DNA of 64,000 nt, from positions 1,984,001 to 2,048,000 of the forward strand of contig NZ_CP042596.1 of assembly GCF_009914315.1 (NCBI RefSeq). The letters run 5' to 3'. The notes under the pieces were generated by a model. It was not told the DNA's origin. It saw nothing but the letters and a program-made list of their open reading frames with translations, and made no database searches. Below are positions 44,345-53,362 of this stretch, piece after piece. A program made the translations under genes and the position numbers. The stretch's first letter is position 1, and each line of letters begins with the position of its first letter. This DNA comes from Granulicella sp. WH15 (GTDB taxonomy: Bacteria > Acidobacteriota > Terriglobia > Terriglobales > Acidobacteriaceae).

Positions 44345-46940
44345 TCTCTCTTATCGCACCGCAGCCCGCATCGCCGCGCGTGAGATGCGGTCGTCGCGTA
44401 CTCGTTTCTTCTTCGTCATTCTGTCGGTGGCGATTGGCGTGGCTGCGCTGACGGGTGTGCGTGGGTTCAGCTCTTCGTTTCGCGCGACGCTGTTGTTGCG
44501 GGCGCGGGCGATCATGGCGGGCGATCTTTCGGCTCGTATGACGCAGCAGCCGTCGACCGAAGAAGCGAAGGGACTGGAGGAGATAAGGCGCGAGGGCATC
44601 GAGATAACGCCGGTGACCGAGCTGGTCTCAATGGCGTCGTCGGCGAAGACGATGGACCCGCTGCTGGTGTCGCTGAAGGCGGTGGACCCGGCGAAGTATC
44701 CGTTCTACGGCACGGTGGACCTGGAGCCAGCGGCGGCGCTGCCGAAGGTGCTCGATGACACGTCGATTGCGGTGGCCGACGACCTGCTGGTGCGGCTGCA
44801 TCTCCAGATGGGCGATCAGTTGAAGATCGGCAACCAGCTCTTTCGCATCGTCTCGGTCGTGACCAATGAGCCGGATCGCTTGTCCGGCTCGTTTGCGGCG
44901 GGGCCGAGGGTGCTTATGTCGCGGCGCGGGCTGGATGAGACCGGGCTGGTGACAGAAGGCTCTCATGCGGTGCAGCGATACCTGTTCCGGGTGCCGCGTC
45001 CGAAGAACGGCGCGGCCATCTCGGATGAGGCGGTGGCGGAGCTGAAGGCGCGGCTCATCAAGCTGCTGCCCGAGGCGCAGGTGACGGACTATCGCGAGAC
45101 CAACCCGGCGCTGACCTCGGGGCTGGATCAGGCGACGAGCCTGCTCTCGTTGATGTCGCTGGTGGCGCTGGTGCTGGGCGCGGTGGGTGTGGCGATGGCG
45201 ATGCGGGCGCACCTGCAACAGCGGCTGGATACGATCGCGATCATGAAGTCACTGGGGGCGCGGTCGGGGCAGATCATTCGTATCTATTTGATACAGACTT
45301 TGTTACTTGGTGTGGCTGGTGGCGTGTTGGGAGTCGTGCTGGGCGTTGGGGTGCAGATGGCGTTTCCTTATCTGCTCTCCAGCCTTGTCAACGTGCGGCC
45401 TGAGCTACACATTGATCCTCGGGCGATTGCCGCAGGGCTGGGCGCGGGCGTGCTGACGACGTTGCTGTTCACGTTGCCGCCGCTGCTGGATATACGTGGT
45501 GTGCGGCCCATACTTATTTTGCGGCGAGCGGTGGATGAGTCGGTTGCCGATGAGGGATTTATTGCCGGGTTGCTGAGGAGGTTGCGGAAGAACGTCGCGC
45601 AGATTGGGGCATTTGCGCTGATTCTGGGCGGGCTCTCGTTCATCGCATCGCGGGTGTCGGACTCGGCCACGGTGGGCAAGTGGTTTTCGGTGGGACTGTT
45701 CGGTGTGCTGGCGGTGCTGGTGCTGGCCTCGTTTGTGGTGTTGCGGGCGCTCAAGTATTTCCTCTCTCGGACCAGCCTGCATCTGCCGTCGTCGCTGCGG
45801 CATGGGCTGGCCAATCTGTATCGTCCGGGCAATCCTTCGGCGGCGCTGCTGGCTGCGCTGGGGTTGGGCGTGATGCAGATTATGATGGTCTTCCTGATGC
45901 AGCACGCGGTGGTGACGCAGCTTTACATCACCTCTGCGCCCAACCTGCCGAATGTGTTTCTGGTCGATATCACGAACTCCGAGATCGACGGGATGAGGAA
46001 GCTGCTGCTGGCTTCGCCGCAGGTGACCGCGCCGCCGGAGCTGCTGCCGGTGGTGACTGCGCGGATCACGCAGCTCGATGGGGTGCAGGCCGCGACGATC
46101 AAGCTGAAGAACTTTCCGCATCGAATGTTGCAGTCGATCAGTTTGACATGGTCAGATACGCCGCCGCCGGGGGCTACGATGGTGGCTGGCGCGTGGTGGA
46201 CGGGAGCAGAGGCGGCTACGGCCGACAAACAACCTCTGGTGGCGATCGCCGAGCGTCAGGCAGTTCGGCTGGGGGTGAAGGTCGGCTCGAGCGTGACCTT
46301 CGTGGCGCAAGGGCGGGAGTTCACGGCGCGGGTGGCGGCGCTGACCAAGGCCGATGGGCAACATGCCTTCAGCCGGGCGGATTTTGTGATGCCGAAGCAG
46401 GCGCTGGCGGGGTTGCCGGTGGTCTGGTACGGCGGCGTTCATGCCGATCCGGCGCGGGTGGGGCAGTTGCAGCGGGCGCTCTATGCGGCGTACCCGACGG
46501 TGACGGTCATCAACGTGGCGCAGGCGCTCGAGACGATTCGCGGGGTGGTGCTCCAGATCATCTACGTGGTGCAGTTCCTGGCGGCGTTCTCGATCTTTGC
46601 CGGGGTCGTGATCCTGGCTTCGAGCATCGCGGGGACGCGGTATCGGCGTATTCGCGAGGTGGTGGTGCTGAAGACGCTGGGAGCCACGCGGGCGCGGATT
46701 GCCAGCATCTTTTCGATTGAGTTTGCGGTGCTGGGGTTGGTGGCTGGAGTGGTCGGAGTGTTCTTCGCCAACGTGGTGGTGTGGCGGTTGCTGCTGCGGC
46801 TGGACGTGCCGAACCACGTACAGTGGGGGCTTAGCGCGGCGGGGCTGGCTCTGACGGCGGTGCTGACCGTGGGGACGGGATGGGCGGCGAGCCATCGCAT
46901 TCTGGGGCAGAAACCGCTCGAGGTCCTGCGCGAAGAGTAG
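44337..46940 (+). CDS. Large FtsX-like ABC permease, YbbP-like
   Basis: The 867-residue protein has the ten-helix layout of YbbP: one N-terminal helix, a periplasmic domain, three FtsX helices with MKSLGARSGQIIRIYLIQTL, two central helices, a second periplasmic domain, and a second FtsX set with LKTLGATRARIASIFSIEFA. It pairs with the ATPase upstream. Such two-in-one permeases export or extract lipids or lipoprotein-like substrates; TesA lies beside them. Confidence 0.92.
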   Translation: MASLSYRTAARIAAREMRSSRTRFFFVILSVAIGVAALTGVRGFSSSFRATLLLRARAIMAGDLSARMTQQPSTEEAKGLEEIRREGIEITPVTELVSMASSAKTMDPLLVSLKAVDPAKYPFYGTVDLEPAAALPKVLDDTSIAVADDLLVRLHLQMGDQLKIGNQLFRIVSVVTNEPDRLSGSFAAGPRVLMSRRGLDETGLVTEGSHAVQRYLFRVPRPKNGAAISDEAVAELKARLIKLLPEAQVTDYRETNPALTSGLDQATSLLSLMSLVALVLGAVGVAMAMRAHLQQRLDTIAIMKSLGARSGQIIRIYLIQTLLLGVAGGVLGVVLGVGVQMAFPYLLSSLVNVRPELHIDPRAIAAGLGAGVLTTLLFTLPPLLDIRGVRPILILRRAVDESVADEGFIAGLLRRLRKNVAQIGAFALILGGLSFIASRVSDSATVGKWFSVGLFGVLAVLVLASFVVLRALKYFLSRTSLHLPSSLRHGLANLYRPGNPSAALLAALGLGVMQIMMVFLMQHAVVTQLYITSAPNLPNVFLVDITNSEIDGMRKLLLASPQVTAPPELLPVVTARITQLDGVQAATIKLKNFPHRMLQSISLTWSDTPPPGATMVAGAWWTGAEAATADKQPLVAIAERQAVRLGVKVGSSVTFVAQGREFTARVAALTKADGQHAFSRADFVMPKQALAGLPVVWYGGVHADPARVGQLQRALYAAYPTVTVINVAQALETIRGVVLQIIYVVQFLAAFSIFAGVVILASSIAGTRYRRIREVVVLKTLGATRARIASIFSIEFAVLGLVAGVVGVFFANVVVWRLLLRLDVPNHVQWGLSAAGLALTAVLTVGTGWAASHRILGQKPLEVLREE

Positions 46941-47173
46941 AGCCGTATTGGAACCCACCGCGAGGGATACGGTTGTGCTGTCCTGAAATGAAACGGCTGG
47001 TTGTTGCGTGTGAGTCCGGATTGATCTTCCCGTCTACTGGGAGGGCTAAGATAGCAGAGGTGTCAGGGTATTTATCGCGCGGATTGGCGGCGTTCGGGGG
47101 GACGGATCAAAACCGTGTCGTCGCGCAACTCGTAGACATCTTTAGTGTTCCAATCAACAGAACGAGGTGACCT
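46941..47173. other. Non-coding gap before secreted Gly/His-rich gene
   Basis: I see no gene or clear hairpin of note in these 233 bases. The last part (CGAGGTGACCT just before the ATG) holds the ribosome site for the next gene. A promoter for it presumably lies here. Confidence 0.4.
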
Positions 47174-47632
47174 ATGACTCATTTTAAAACTTACGCATTT
47201 GCATCTATCGCCGCCGTGCTGTTGGGCGGTGCGTCTGTCGCCCCGGCCCAGATCTCCGTCGGTATCGGGATTGGCGCGGCGCCTGTGTGCCCTTATGGGT
47301 ACTTCGACTATGCTCCCTATGACTGCGCCCCCTATGGCTACTATGGGCCGGATTGGTTCAATGGCGGGCTCTTCATCGGCGCGGGGCCGTGGTATCACGG
47401 ACGTCCGGGGTGGTTCGGACACGTCGATAACCGCTTCGATCCGCGTCATGGCTACCATGGACCGTTCCCGGGCCGCGGTGAGACGGCGTTCAACCACTTC
47501 CACGGCAACGAGGCTCGTGACGGCGCCGGTCACATTGGAAATGCCGGTCACGAGGCGGGTGGCGAGCGCAGCGCAGGTTTCGCTGGCGGCGGACGTCCTG
47601 GCGGTGGTGGACACGGCGGCGGTCACCGGTAA
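47174..47632 (+). CDS. Secreted Gly/His/Tyr-rich small protein
   Basis: A signal peptide (FASIAAVLLGGASVAPAQ) precedes 130 residues of low complexity: Pro/Tyr/Gly repeats (PYGYFDYAPYDCAPYGYYG), a His/Asp/Gly middle (WYHGRPGWFGHVDNRFDPRH) and a Gly/His tail (GGGGHGGGHR). I know of similar small secreted proteins in Acidobacteriota but no function. Two cysteines are present. The His-rich tail suggests metal binding, unproven. Confidence 0.75.
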   Translation: MTHFKTYAFASIAAVLLGGASVAPAQISVGIGIGAAPVCPYGYFDYAPYDCAPYGYYGPDWFNGGLFIGAGPWYHGRPGWFGHVDNRFDPRHGYHGPFPGRGETAFNHFHGNEARDGAGHIGNAGHEAGGERSAGFAGGGRPGGGGHGGGHR

Positions 47633-47663
47633 GATTCAAGTTGAGTGGTGCAGTGCGGAGCAG

Positions 47664-47690
47664 GCCCCCGAAGATCGGGGGCTTCTCTGT
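47664..47690 (+). terminator. Probable terminator before hrcA
   Basis: GCCCCCG and CGGGGGC (47664-47670 with 47676-47682) form a perfect 7-bp stem with a five-base loop, followed by TTCTCTGT. It separates the secreted protein gene from the hrcA operon; the weak T run leaves efficiency uncertain. Confidence 0.6.
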
Positions 47691-47748
47691 ACTGGTAAGA
47701 CTTGACCGGGCGCGTAGACTTGAAACCAAGGGGAAGGAGGCGCGGGCT

Positions 47749-48852
47749 ATGGCGGAAGTAACTCAACGGCAACGTGCCATCCTGACTGCGGTGGTGGAGA
47801 GCTATATCGAAACCGGCGAGCCGGTGGGGTCGGCTACGATTGCGCGGTTGCAGGCCGGGGCGCAGGGGATCAGCGCGGGAATGAGCGCGGCGACGATCCG
47901 CAACGAGATGGCGGCACTGGCCGAGGCTGGATTGCTCGAGCAGCCGCATACCTCGGCGGGCAGGATTCCCACGGCGCGGGCGTTCCGCATGTACATCGAG
48001 CGGTTCGGCGAGCAGACGGCGAGCTCGGCGATTCAGGGGGCTTCGCGGCTGGAACGGCTGGAGATCGACGCGCGGTTCCGCGATGTCTCCGGCACGCAGG
48101 CGATCCTCGAGCGGACCTCGCATGTCCTGGCCACGCTTTCGAGCGGGGTGGGGGTGGCTATCGCCTCCATGCCGGACAAGGACACGCTGGAGCACGTCCA
48201 TTTTTCGCGGCTGGCGACGGCGCGGGTGCTGGCCGTGGTGGTGACCAAGAGCGGCATGGTGCGGGACCGGGTGCTGGTGCTCGACCGCGACCTTTCGGCA
48301 GTGGAGTTGGAGACGGCGGCGAACTTTTTGAACGAGAACTTCCGCGGCTGGAGCGTCGAGCGCATACGAGCGGAGATCGCTCTGCGGGTAGAGCAGGAGC
48401 GGACGGAGTATCAACGGTTGTTGGCGGCGGCGCAGCAGCTTTGGGCCATGGCGGCACCGGATTTTCAGGCGGATGTGCGGTCGGTGTACGTGGAAGGCGT
48501 GGCTAACCTGGTGGGGTCGCAGCCGATGGGCAGCGTGGACGACCGGGAGCGGCTGCGGGAGATGCTGGGCGCGCTCGAGACCAAGCAGCGGCTGGTGGAT
48601 CTGCTGAATGCGTATATCGACGCGCGGCAGGAGAGCGTGCGCGTGATCTTCGATCTCGAGGAGCAGGCTCCCGAGATGGCCGGTCTGGTGCTGATCGCGG
48701 CTCCGGCCAGGATGGCGGGTAACGCCAGGGGGACGGTAGGGGTGATCGGGCCGAAGCGGATGCAGTATGAGCGGACGATGCACGCGGTGGGGTACATCGC
48801 GCAGGTGTTTGAAAGGATGCTGGAGGCGGGGCCGGAGAGGCACGGACGCTGA
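47749..48852 (+). CDS. hrcA: Heat-inducible transcription repressor HrcA
   Basis: HrcA binds CIRCE operators and represses chaperone genes when GroEL is free. The 367-residue protein has the winged-helix N-terminus (QRAILTAVVESYIETGEPVG, SAATIRNEMAALAEAGLLEQ) followed by PHTSAGRIPTARAFRMYIER and the inducer-binding GAF-like part, ending in VIGPKRMQYERTMHAVGYIA. I use ATG 47749 with AAGGAGG; the longer frame adds 36 residues with no homology. No CIRCE repeat is visible in the 116 bases upstream. Confidence 0.95.
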   Translation: MAEVTQRQRAILTAVVESYIETGEPVGSATIARLQAGAQGISAGMSAATIRNEMAALAEAGLLEQPHTSAGRIPTARAFRMYIERFGEQTASSAIQGASRLERLEIDARFRDVSGTQAILERTSHVLATLSSGVGVAIASMPDKDTLEHVHFSRLATARVLAVVVTKSGMVRDRVLVLDRDLSAVELETAANFLNENFRGWSVERIRAEIALRVEQERTEYQRLLAAAQQLWAMAAPDFQADVRSVYVEGVANLVGSQPMGSVDDRERLREMLGALETKQRLVDLLNAYIDARQESVRVIFDLEEQAPEMAGLVLIAAPARMAGNARGTVGVIGPKRMQYERTMHAVGYIAQVFERMLEAGPERHGR

Positions 48853-49050
48853 ATCGGGACGAAGTACGGGGCAGTGGGCCAGGAAGGTGATAAAGGGTGG
48901 GGAATCATGCAGAACCGCTGGGGCAGGGTGACGCGATGGGCCGGAATCGGAAATAATGAAAAGGATGCTGGAGCGGCGGACCAGAGTGGGGCGAGCCAGG
49001 ATAGACCCGAGGGTCGGCACAGCGCAGAGAGAGATAGGAGTCGTGCAGAG

Positions 49051-49596
49051 ATGTCGGATGAGACAAAGGTAACCACGGAGCTGGAGCAGGGCGTCAGTGA
49101 GGACGAGGGTTTTGAGGCTGTGGCGGACGGTTCCGCCGCTGAGCTGGAGCAGGTAAAGGGCGAGCGAGACCAGTTGCTCGACCGTTTGGCGCGGCTGCAG
49201 GCCGAGTTCGATAACGCTCGCAAGCGCGAGGCCAAGGAGCGCGCCGATGCCCGGGAGTACGCGATCGGGAGCACTGTGGAGCCGTTCCTGGGCGTGATGG
49301 ATAACTTCCAGTTGGCGCTGAAGGCGCAGGGGTCGGCCGATCAGTTGCGCACGGGTGTGGAACTGATTCTGAAGCAGATGGAAGAGGCGCTGCGCGGGAT
49401 GCAGGTGGTGGCGGTCGAGACGGTCGGCACGCAGTTCGACCCGCGAATCCACGAGGCGCTGGGAAGCATCGAAACTGCGGAGTTTCCGGATCACCAGGTG
49501 ATCGAAGAGATTCGGCGGGGATACAAGATCCGCGAGAAGCTGCTGCGCCCGGCTATGGTGAAGATTGCGGTGAACTCGGCGCAGGTGAGCGATTAG
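49051..49596 (+). CDS. grpE: Nucleotide exchange factor GrpE
   Basis: GrpE releases ADP from DnaK. The 181-residue protein has an N-terminal acidic tail, a long coiled-coil helix (ELEQVKGERDQLLDRLARLQ) and the C-terminal beta domain with VETVGTQFDPRIHEALGSIE and VIEEIRRGYKIREKLLRPAM. I use ATG 49051 with AGGAG ten bases upstream; the ORF continuing to 48874 has no matching sequence. dnaK is not in the window. Confidence 0.94.
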   Translation: MSDETKVTTELEQGVSEDEGFEAVADGSAAELEQVKGERDQLLDRLARLQAEFDNARKREAKERADAREYAIGSTVEPFLGVMDNFQLALKAQGSADQLRTGVELILKQMEEALRGMQVVAVETVGTQFDPRIHEALGSIETAEFPDHQVIEEIRRGYKIREKLLRPAMVKIAVNSAQVSD

Positions 49597-49629
49597 GTTT
49601 CTGAAGTACTGATCGACGGGGATACGAAG

Positions 49630-49657
49630 CCCCATGTCTCCGGTTCGAGACATGGGG
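49630..49657 (+). other. Hairpin between grpE and dnaJ
   Basis: CCCCATGTCTC and GAGACATGGGG form a perfect 11-bp stem with a six-base loop. It is followed by TATCCGGTTTTG, not a clean T run, so it may be a partial terminator or mRNA stabiliser that sets the grpE:dnaJ ratio. Confidence 0.6.
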
Positions 49658-49697
49658 TATCCGGTTTTGTGTCGGAAGAGGAATATTTAGAGAGACG

Positions 49698-50840
49698 ATG
49701 GCTACGGCAAACGTGACAAAGATGGATTACTACGAACTCCTGACGGTATCCCGGGACGCGAGCGATGCGGAGATCAAGACTGCCTATCGCAGGCTGGCCA
49801 TGCAGTACCATCCCGACCGCAACCCGGATAATCCGGATGCGGAGGAGAAGTTCAAGGCCTGCAGCGAGGCTTACTCGGTGCTGAGCGACTCGGACAAGCG
49901 TGCCGCCTATGACCGTTATGGACATGCCGCGTTCCAGGGCGGCGGGCCGGGTGGGGGCAATCCCTTCCAGGGCGGAGGCTTCTCCGGGCAGGATATGGGG
50001 GACATCTTCGGCGATATCTTCGGCGAGATGTTCAACATGGGCGGCAACCGGCGGGCCAGCCGCGTGCAGAGGGGACGTGATCTTCGCTTCGACATGACGC
50101 TAGAGTTCGAGGAAGCGGTCTTCGGCAAGGAGAAGGAGATCACGATCCGTCGGGCGGAGGTCTGCGAGGACTGCAAGGGCGCGGGCACGGCTCGGGGCAA
50201 GCAGCCGCAGGCCTGCCCGCAGTGCAAGGGTGCGGGGCAGGTGCGGTTCCAGCAGGGATTCTTCTCGGTAGCACGGACGTGTCCGCAGTGCTCGGGTACA
50301 GGCACGCTGATTACCGACGCGTGCAAGACCTGCGCGGGCCAGACGACGGTGATGCGCGAGCACAAGATCGTGGTCAAGGTTCCGGCGGGCGTGGAGCAGG
50401 ATACGCGGATTCGCTACCAGGGCGAGGGCGAGGCTGGCAGGTTTGGCGGTCCGGCGGGCGATCTGTACGTGGTGCTGGACGTGAAGCCGCACAAGTTCTT
50501 CGAGCGCGACGGCGACGACCTGCACTGCGTGATGCCGATCTCGTTTCCGCAGGCGGCGCTGGGTACGGAGATCGAGATTGAGGGGCTTGAGGGCACCGAG
50601 ACGATCAAGGTTCCTGAGGGTACGCAGAGCGGGCGTCAGTTCAAGCTGCGGGGCAAGGGCGTTCCGCACTTGAACGAGCGCGGCAAGGGCGACCTGATCG
50701 TCGAGATCCGGGTTGCGACTCCGGCCAAGCTGACCAAGACGCAGCGGGATCTGCTGAAGCAGCTCGGGGAGACGATGGTGGTCGAGAATGCTCCGCACAG
50801 CCGCGGGCTGTTCGATAAGGTGAAGGATATCTTCAGCTAA
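49698..50840 (+). CDS. dnaJ: Chaperone protein DnaJ
   Basis: DnaJ delivers clients to DnaK and stimulates its ATPase. The 380-residue protein has the J domain with the HPD motif ([18 protein letters not shown]), a Gly/Phe region ([17 protein letters not shown]), four zinc-finger repeats of which three are CxxCxGxG ([24 protein letters not shown]) and the fourth reads CKTCAGQT, and the two C-terminal beta domains. It is preceded by the hairpin at 49630. Confidence 0.96.
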   Translation: MATANVTKMDYYELLTVSRDASDAEIKTAYRRLAMQYHPDRNPDNPDAEEKFKACSEAYSVLSDSDKRAAYDRYGHAAFQGGGPGGGNPFQGGGFSGQDMGDIFGDIFGEMFNMGGNRRASRVQRGRDLRFDMTLEFEEAVFGKEKEITIRRAEVCEDCKGAGTARGKQPQACPQCKGAGQVRFQQGFFSVARTCPQCSGTGTLITDACKTCAGQTTVMREHKIVVKVPAGVEQDTRIRYQGEGEAGRFGGPAGDLYVVLDVKPHKFFERDGDDLHCVMPISFPQAALGTEIEIEGLEGTETIKVPEGTQSGRQFKLRGKGVPHLNERGKGDLIVEIRVATPAKLTKTQRDLLKQLGETMVVENAPHSRGLFDKVKDIFS

Positions 50841-50858
50841 ACGAGCAAACGGATCAGT

Positions 50859-50899
50859 ACTGAAAAGGCGCGGATTCAATCCGCGCCCTTTCAGTTTTC
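50859..50899. terminator. Terminator between dnaJ and rsmE
   Basis: A long stem (CTGAAA then GGCGCGGATT pairing with AATCCGCGCC then TTTCAG, one mismatch) is followed by TTTTCTT on the plus strand. On the minus strand it is preceded by similar A/T symmetry, so it can serve both convergent genes. Confidence 0.85.
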
Positions 50900-50901
50900 T
50901 T

Positions 50902-51607
50902 CTAAGTCAGTTGGGAGCTGGCGATGGCTATGGCGGCGATGGCGGCTGTCTCGGCGCGGAGGATTCTGGGGCCGAGGGTGACGTGGGTCCAGTGGTGTTC
51001 GGTGAAGAGGTTCATCTCCTCCGGCGTCCAGCCGCCCTCGGGACCGATGGCCAGCGATAGGTCGCTGGCTCCTGTGACAGCCGAGAGGAGGGTGGTGGTC
51101 TGCTCGGTCTCGCTCAGCAGGATTTTGGTGAGCGAGGTATCGGTGGTGAGTGCGGCCTTGAGGGCGTGGGTCGGCCAGCGTGGGGACGTCGGTGCGGCGG
51201 GACTGCTGCGAGGCCTCGTGGGCGATGCGGCGCCAGCGTTCTACTCGCTTGATGGCGGCCTGGGACAGGTGCTTTTCAGTGCGGCGGGCCAGGATGGGGA
51301 CGATCTCGGCGACGCCCAGCTCGGTGGCCTTCTCGATGGCCCACTCCATGTGGTCGAACTTGAAGATGGCCAGGTAGAGCCGGATGGGTAGGGCGGCGTC
51401 GGCCTCCAGTTCCTCGTGCAGAGTGAACTCGACGCGGGTGGTGCTGACGGAGGTTATCTCGGCGCGGTGGAGGAAGCCGCCGGCGACTACGTCGTAGACC
51501 TGGCCGGGCTCGGCGCGGAGCACGCGGGCGAGGTGGTTGGCCTGCTCTCCGGTGAGAGCGGCGGTGGAGGCGTTCCATTCATCGGCTATCCAGCGGCGTC
51601 GGGTCAT
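50902..51607 (-). pseudogene. rsmE: 16S rRNA (uracil1498-N3)-methyltransferase RsmE, frameshifted
   Basis: Two reading frames each match RsmE. From ATG 51607 the first frame gives MTRRRWIADEWNAS, LYLAIFKFDHMEWAIEKATE and RIAHEASQQSRRTDVPTLAD. The second frame resumes as HALKAALTTDTSLTKILLSE and runs through LAIGPEGGWTPEEMNLFTEH and VTLGPRILRAETAAIAAIAI to TAG at 50902. The total of 706 bases is one over a multiple of three, so there is one extra base (or two missing) near 51165-51185, close to GGG and GGGG runs. Everything else is intact. This could be a sequencing error, a recent mutation or, less likely, recoding. RsmE is not essential in E. coli. Confidence 0.9.
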
Positions 51608-52191
51608 TGTTTCGGTATCGTCAGGGTGAGGCTGGGTTGGTTGTAGAGGCCGATGGTCAGGACGGCGGATTTGCGTGCGTCCCAGAGGCTCTGGGTGATG
51701 GGGAAGTGGAGCAGTACGGTGCCGGTGAGGGCTTGGCCGGGGGCGATGGTGGACTCGCGCAGCAGGGGCTGGAGCAGCAGCGGTTTTAGCGCGGGGAAGC
51801 TCTGCTCGGAGAGGGGGATTTCGTCCTTCTGCGCGGCGGGCAGGTTCAGGACGCTGCCGTCGGCGGTGGTCAGGGTGCCGTTGATCGTGTCGATGGTAGC
51901 GGGGTTGCGCTGCTTGTTGTCCAAGCGGATAGTGGTCGCGACGAAGAGGTCGTCCTGTGCGGTGGACGGGCCGACGACGATGGAGTCCGCTTTGTAGACG
52001 GTGTGGGTAGGCAGGAGTTTGGTGTCGATGTGCTCGACGTGGACCGAGGTGGCCCGGAGGTAGTGGGTGGCAAAGGCGGCGGCTACAGCCAGGACCGCCA
52101 GCGCGAGCAGGATGGGCAGGGCCATCGAGTGGCGTTCGGAGGTGGAGAAGCTGACTGTGCCGGGTTGGGGGCCGGGTTGGGAGGTAGCCAC
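51604..52191 (-). CDS. Membrane-anchored hypothetical protein upstream of rsmE
   Basis: The 195-residue protein has one N-terminal membrane helix (PILLALAVLAVAAAFATHYL) and a beta-rich outer domain with LFVATTIRLDNKQRNPATID and GTVLLHFPITQSLWDARKSA, resembling immunoglobulin-like DUF4352-type domains, but I cannot confirm a family. The stop overlaps the rsmE start by four bases, so the two are translationally coupled. Confidence 0.7.
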   Translation of the reverse strand: MATSQPGPQPGTVSFSTSERHSMALPILLALAVLAVAAAFATHYLRATSVHVEHIDTKLLPTHTVYKADSIVVGPSTAQDDLFVATTIRLDNKQRNPATIDTINGTLTTADGSVLNLPAAQKDEIPLSEQSFPALKPLLLQPLLRESTIAPGQALTGTVLLHFPITQSLWDARKSAVLTIGLYNQPSLTLTIPKQ

Positions 52192-52203
52192 AGGATAAGG
52201 ATA

Positions 52204-53238
52204 CTAGCTCTGGCTCGGTCGCTGTACGGCGTACTCTTCGAGGAGGACAGAGATGAGCGCTGCCGTGGGGACGGCGACCAGCGCGCCGACGATGCCGCCG
52301 AGGGCTGTGCCCAGCAGCAAGGCTACCAGTACCGTGAGGCCCATCAGGTTGACTGAAGAGCGCATAATGCGTGGGGTCAGGATGGCGTTTTCGAGGTTGA
52401 CGTAGATGAGGTAGAAGATGAGGACGCCGAACATCTTCTGCCAGGAGTCGATGGCCGCGACGCCCGCCGCCATGGCGATGGTGATGACGCCTCCGGCGAC
52501 GGGGATGATGTTGAACAGCCCCATCAGCACACCGAGCAGGACGAAGTAGCGCACGTGCAGGATGCCGAAGGCCGTCAGGCTGCAGACGCCGAGGGTGAGC
52601 ATCAGCAGCCCCTGGCCGAGGAGCCATTTGCTCATCTTCAGCTCGGCCTTGCGCAGGGTGGCATCCAGCCGCTGGCGGGCGGGGGGGCGGAAGAGCGAGA
52701 GGAAGAACTCGTAGGCGTGCTCGCCTTCGAGCATGAAATAGATGCAGAGGAAGATGGTGGTGAGGATGTCGAAGACGTGGGTGAGCCAGTCGGGCAGCGA
52801 GGTGAAGATGTAGCTGCCGAGGGCGGCGGCGGTGTTCTCAGCGCGGGAGGCGATGGTTTCGACGCCGAGCTTGTCGGCCAGGGGGATGTGCTTGAGCCGG
52901 TCGACGGCTCCGGGGATGCGGCCGGGCAGGTCGGTCATGAAGCCGCGCAGATCGTTGAGGACCGGCGGCAGGCCGATGGTGAAGAAAAGGATCAGGCCGA
53001 GAGCGGCTGCGAGCAGCAGCAGAACGATGGCGATGGCGCGGCTGGGGTGGTAGCCGCGGATGCTCCATGAGGTGATCCGGTGGAGCACGGGCATCAGCAC
53101 CACGGCGAAGAGGGCACTGACGTAGAGGATCTCCAGTTCCTTGGCCAGATGGTAGGCCAGCAGGAGCAGGATCAGGACACCGAAAAAGAACAGGATATTG
53201 CCGCGCGTGTCCTTTCTGGGCTGCGTGGGGTCGGGCAT
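52204..53238 (-). CDS. AI-2E family transporter (PF01594)
   Basis: The 344-residue protein has about eight membrane helices with the family patterns LAYHLAKELEILYVSALFAV, PVLNDLRGFMTDLP, GVLMGLFNIIPVAGGVITIA and LVALLLGTALGGIVGALVAV. Members are often called AI-2 exporters, but many are Na/H antiporters or of unknown function. I use ATG 53238; the longer frame to 53391 runs into aroK. It may share a transcript with the hypothetical gene and rsmE downstream. Confidence 0.88.
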   Translation of the reverse strand: MPDPTQPRKDTRGNILFFFGVLILLLLAYHLAKELEILYVSALFAVVLMPVLHRITSWSIRGYHPSRAIAIVLLLLAAALGLILFFTIGLPPVLNDLRGFMTDLPGRIPGAVDRLKHIPLADKLGVETIASRAENTAAALGSYIFTSLPDWLTHVFDILTTIFLCIYFMLEGEHAYEFFLSLFRPPARQRLDATLRKAELKMSKWLLGQGLLMLTLGVCSLTAFGILHVRYFVLLGVLMGLFNIIPVAGGVITIAMAAGVAAIDSWQKMFGVLIFYLIYVNLENAILTPRIMRSSVNLMGLTVLVALLLGTALGGIVGALVAVPTAALISVLLEEYAVQRPSQS

Positions 53239-53362
53239 GGGGGTTGGATTGCCTGGGTTGAGACTCGAGGTGGACAGACGCGGCTCCTGTACGACGTGTA
53301 CATGGGTAGGATGCGCCGTGAGGCTTGTAGTGTCCCCAGGCAATTCAGAATAGCCCAAACAG

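Noticed and set aside
47633..47748. CIRCE operator upstream of hrcA
   Set aside because: No TTAGCACTC/GAGTGCTAA inverted repeat is present; only a terminator-like hairpin.
51608..52627. Read-through frame joining rsmE to sequence upstream
   Set aside because: That part is antisense-frame sequence inside the hypothetical and AI-2E genes; rsmE begins at ATG 51607.
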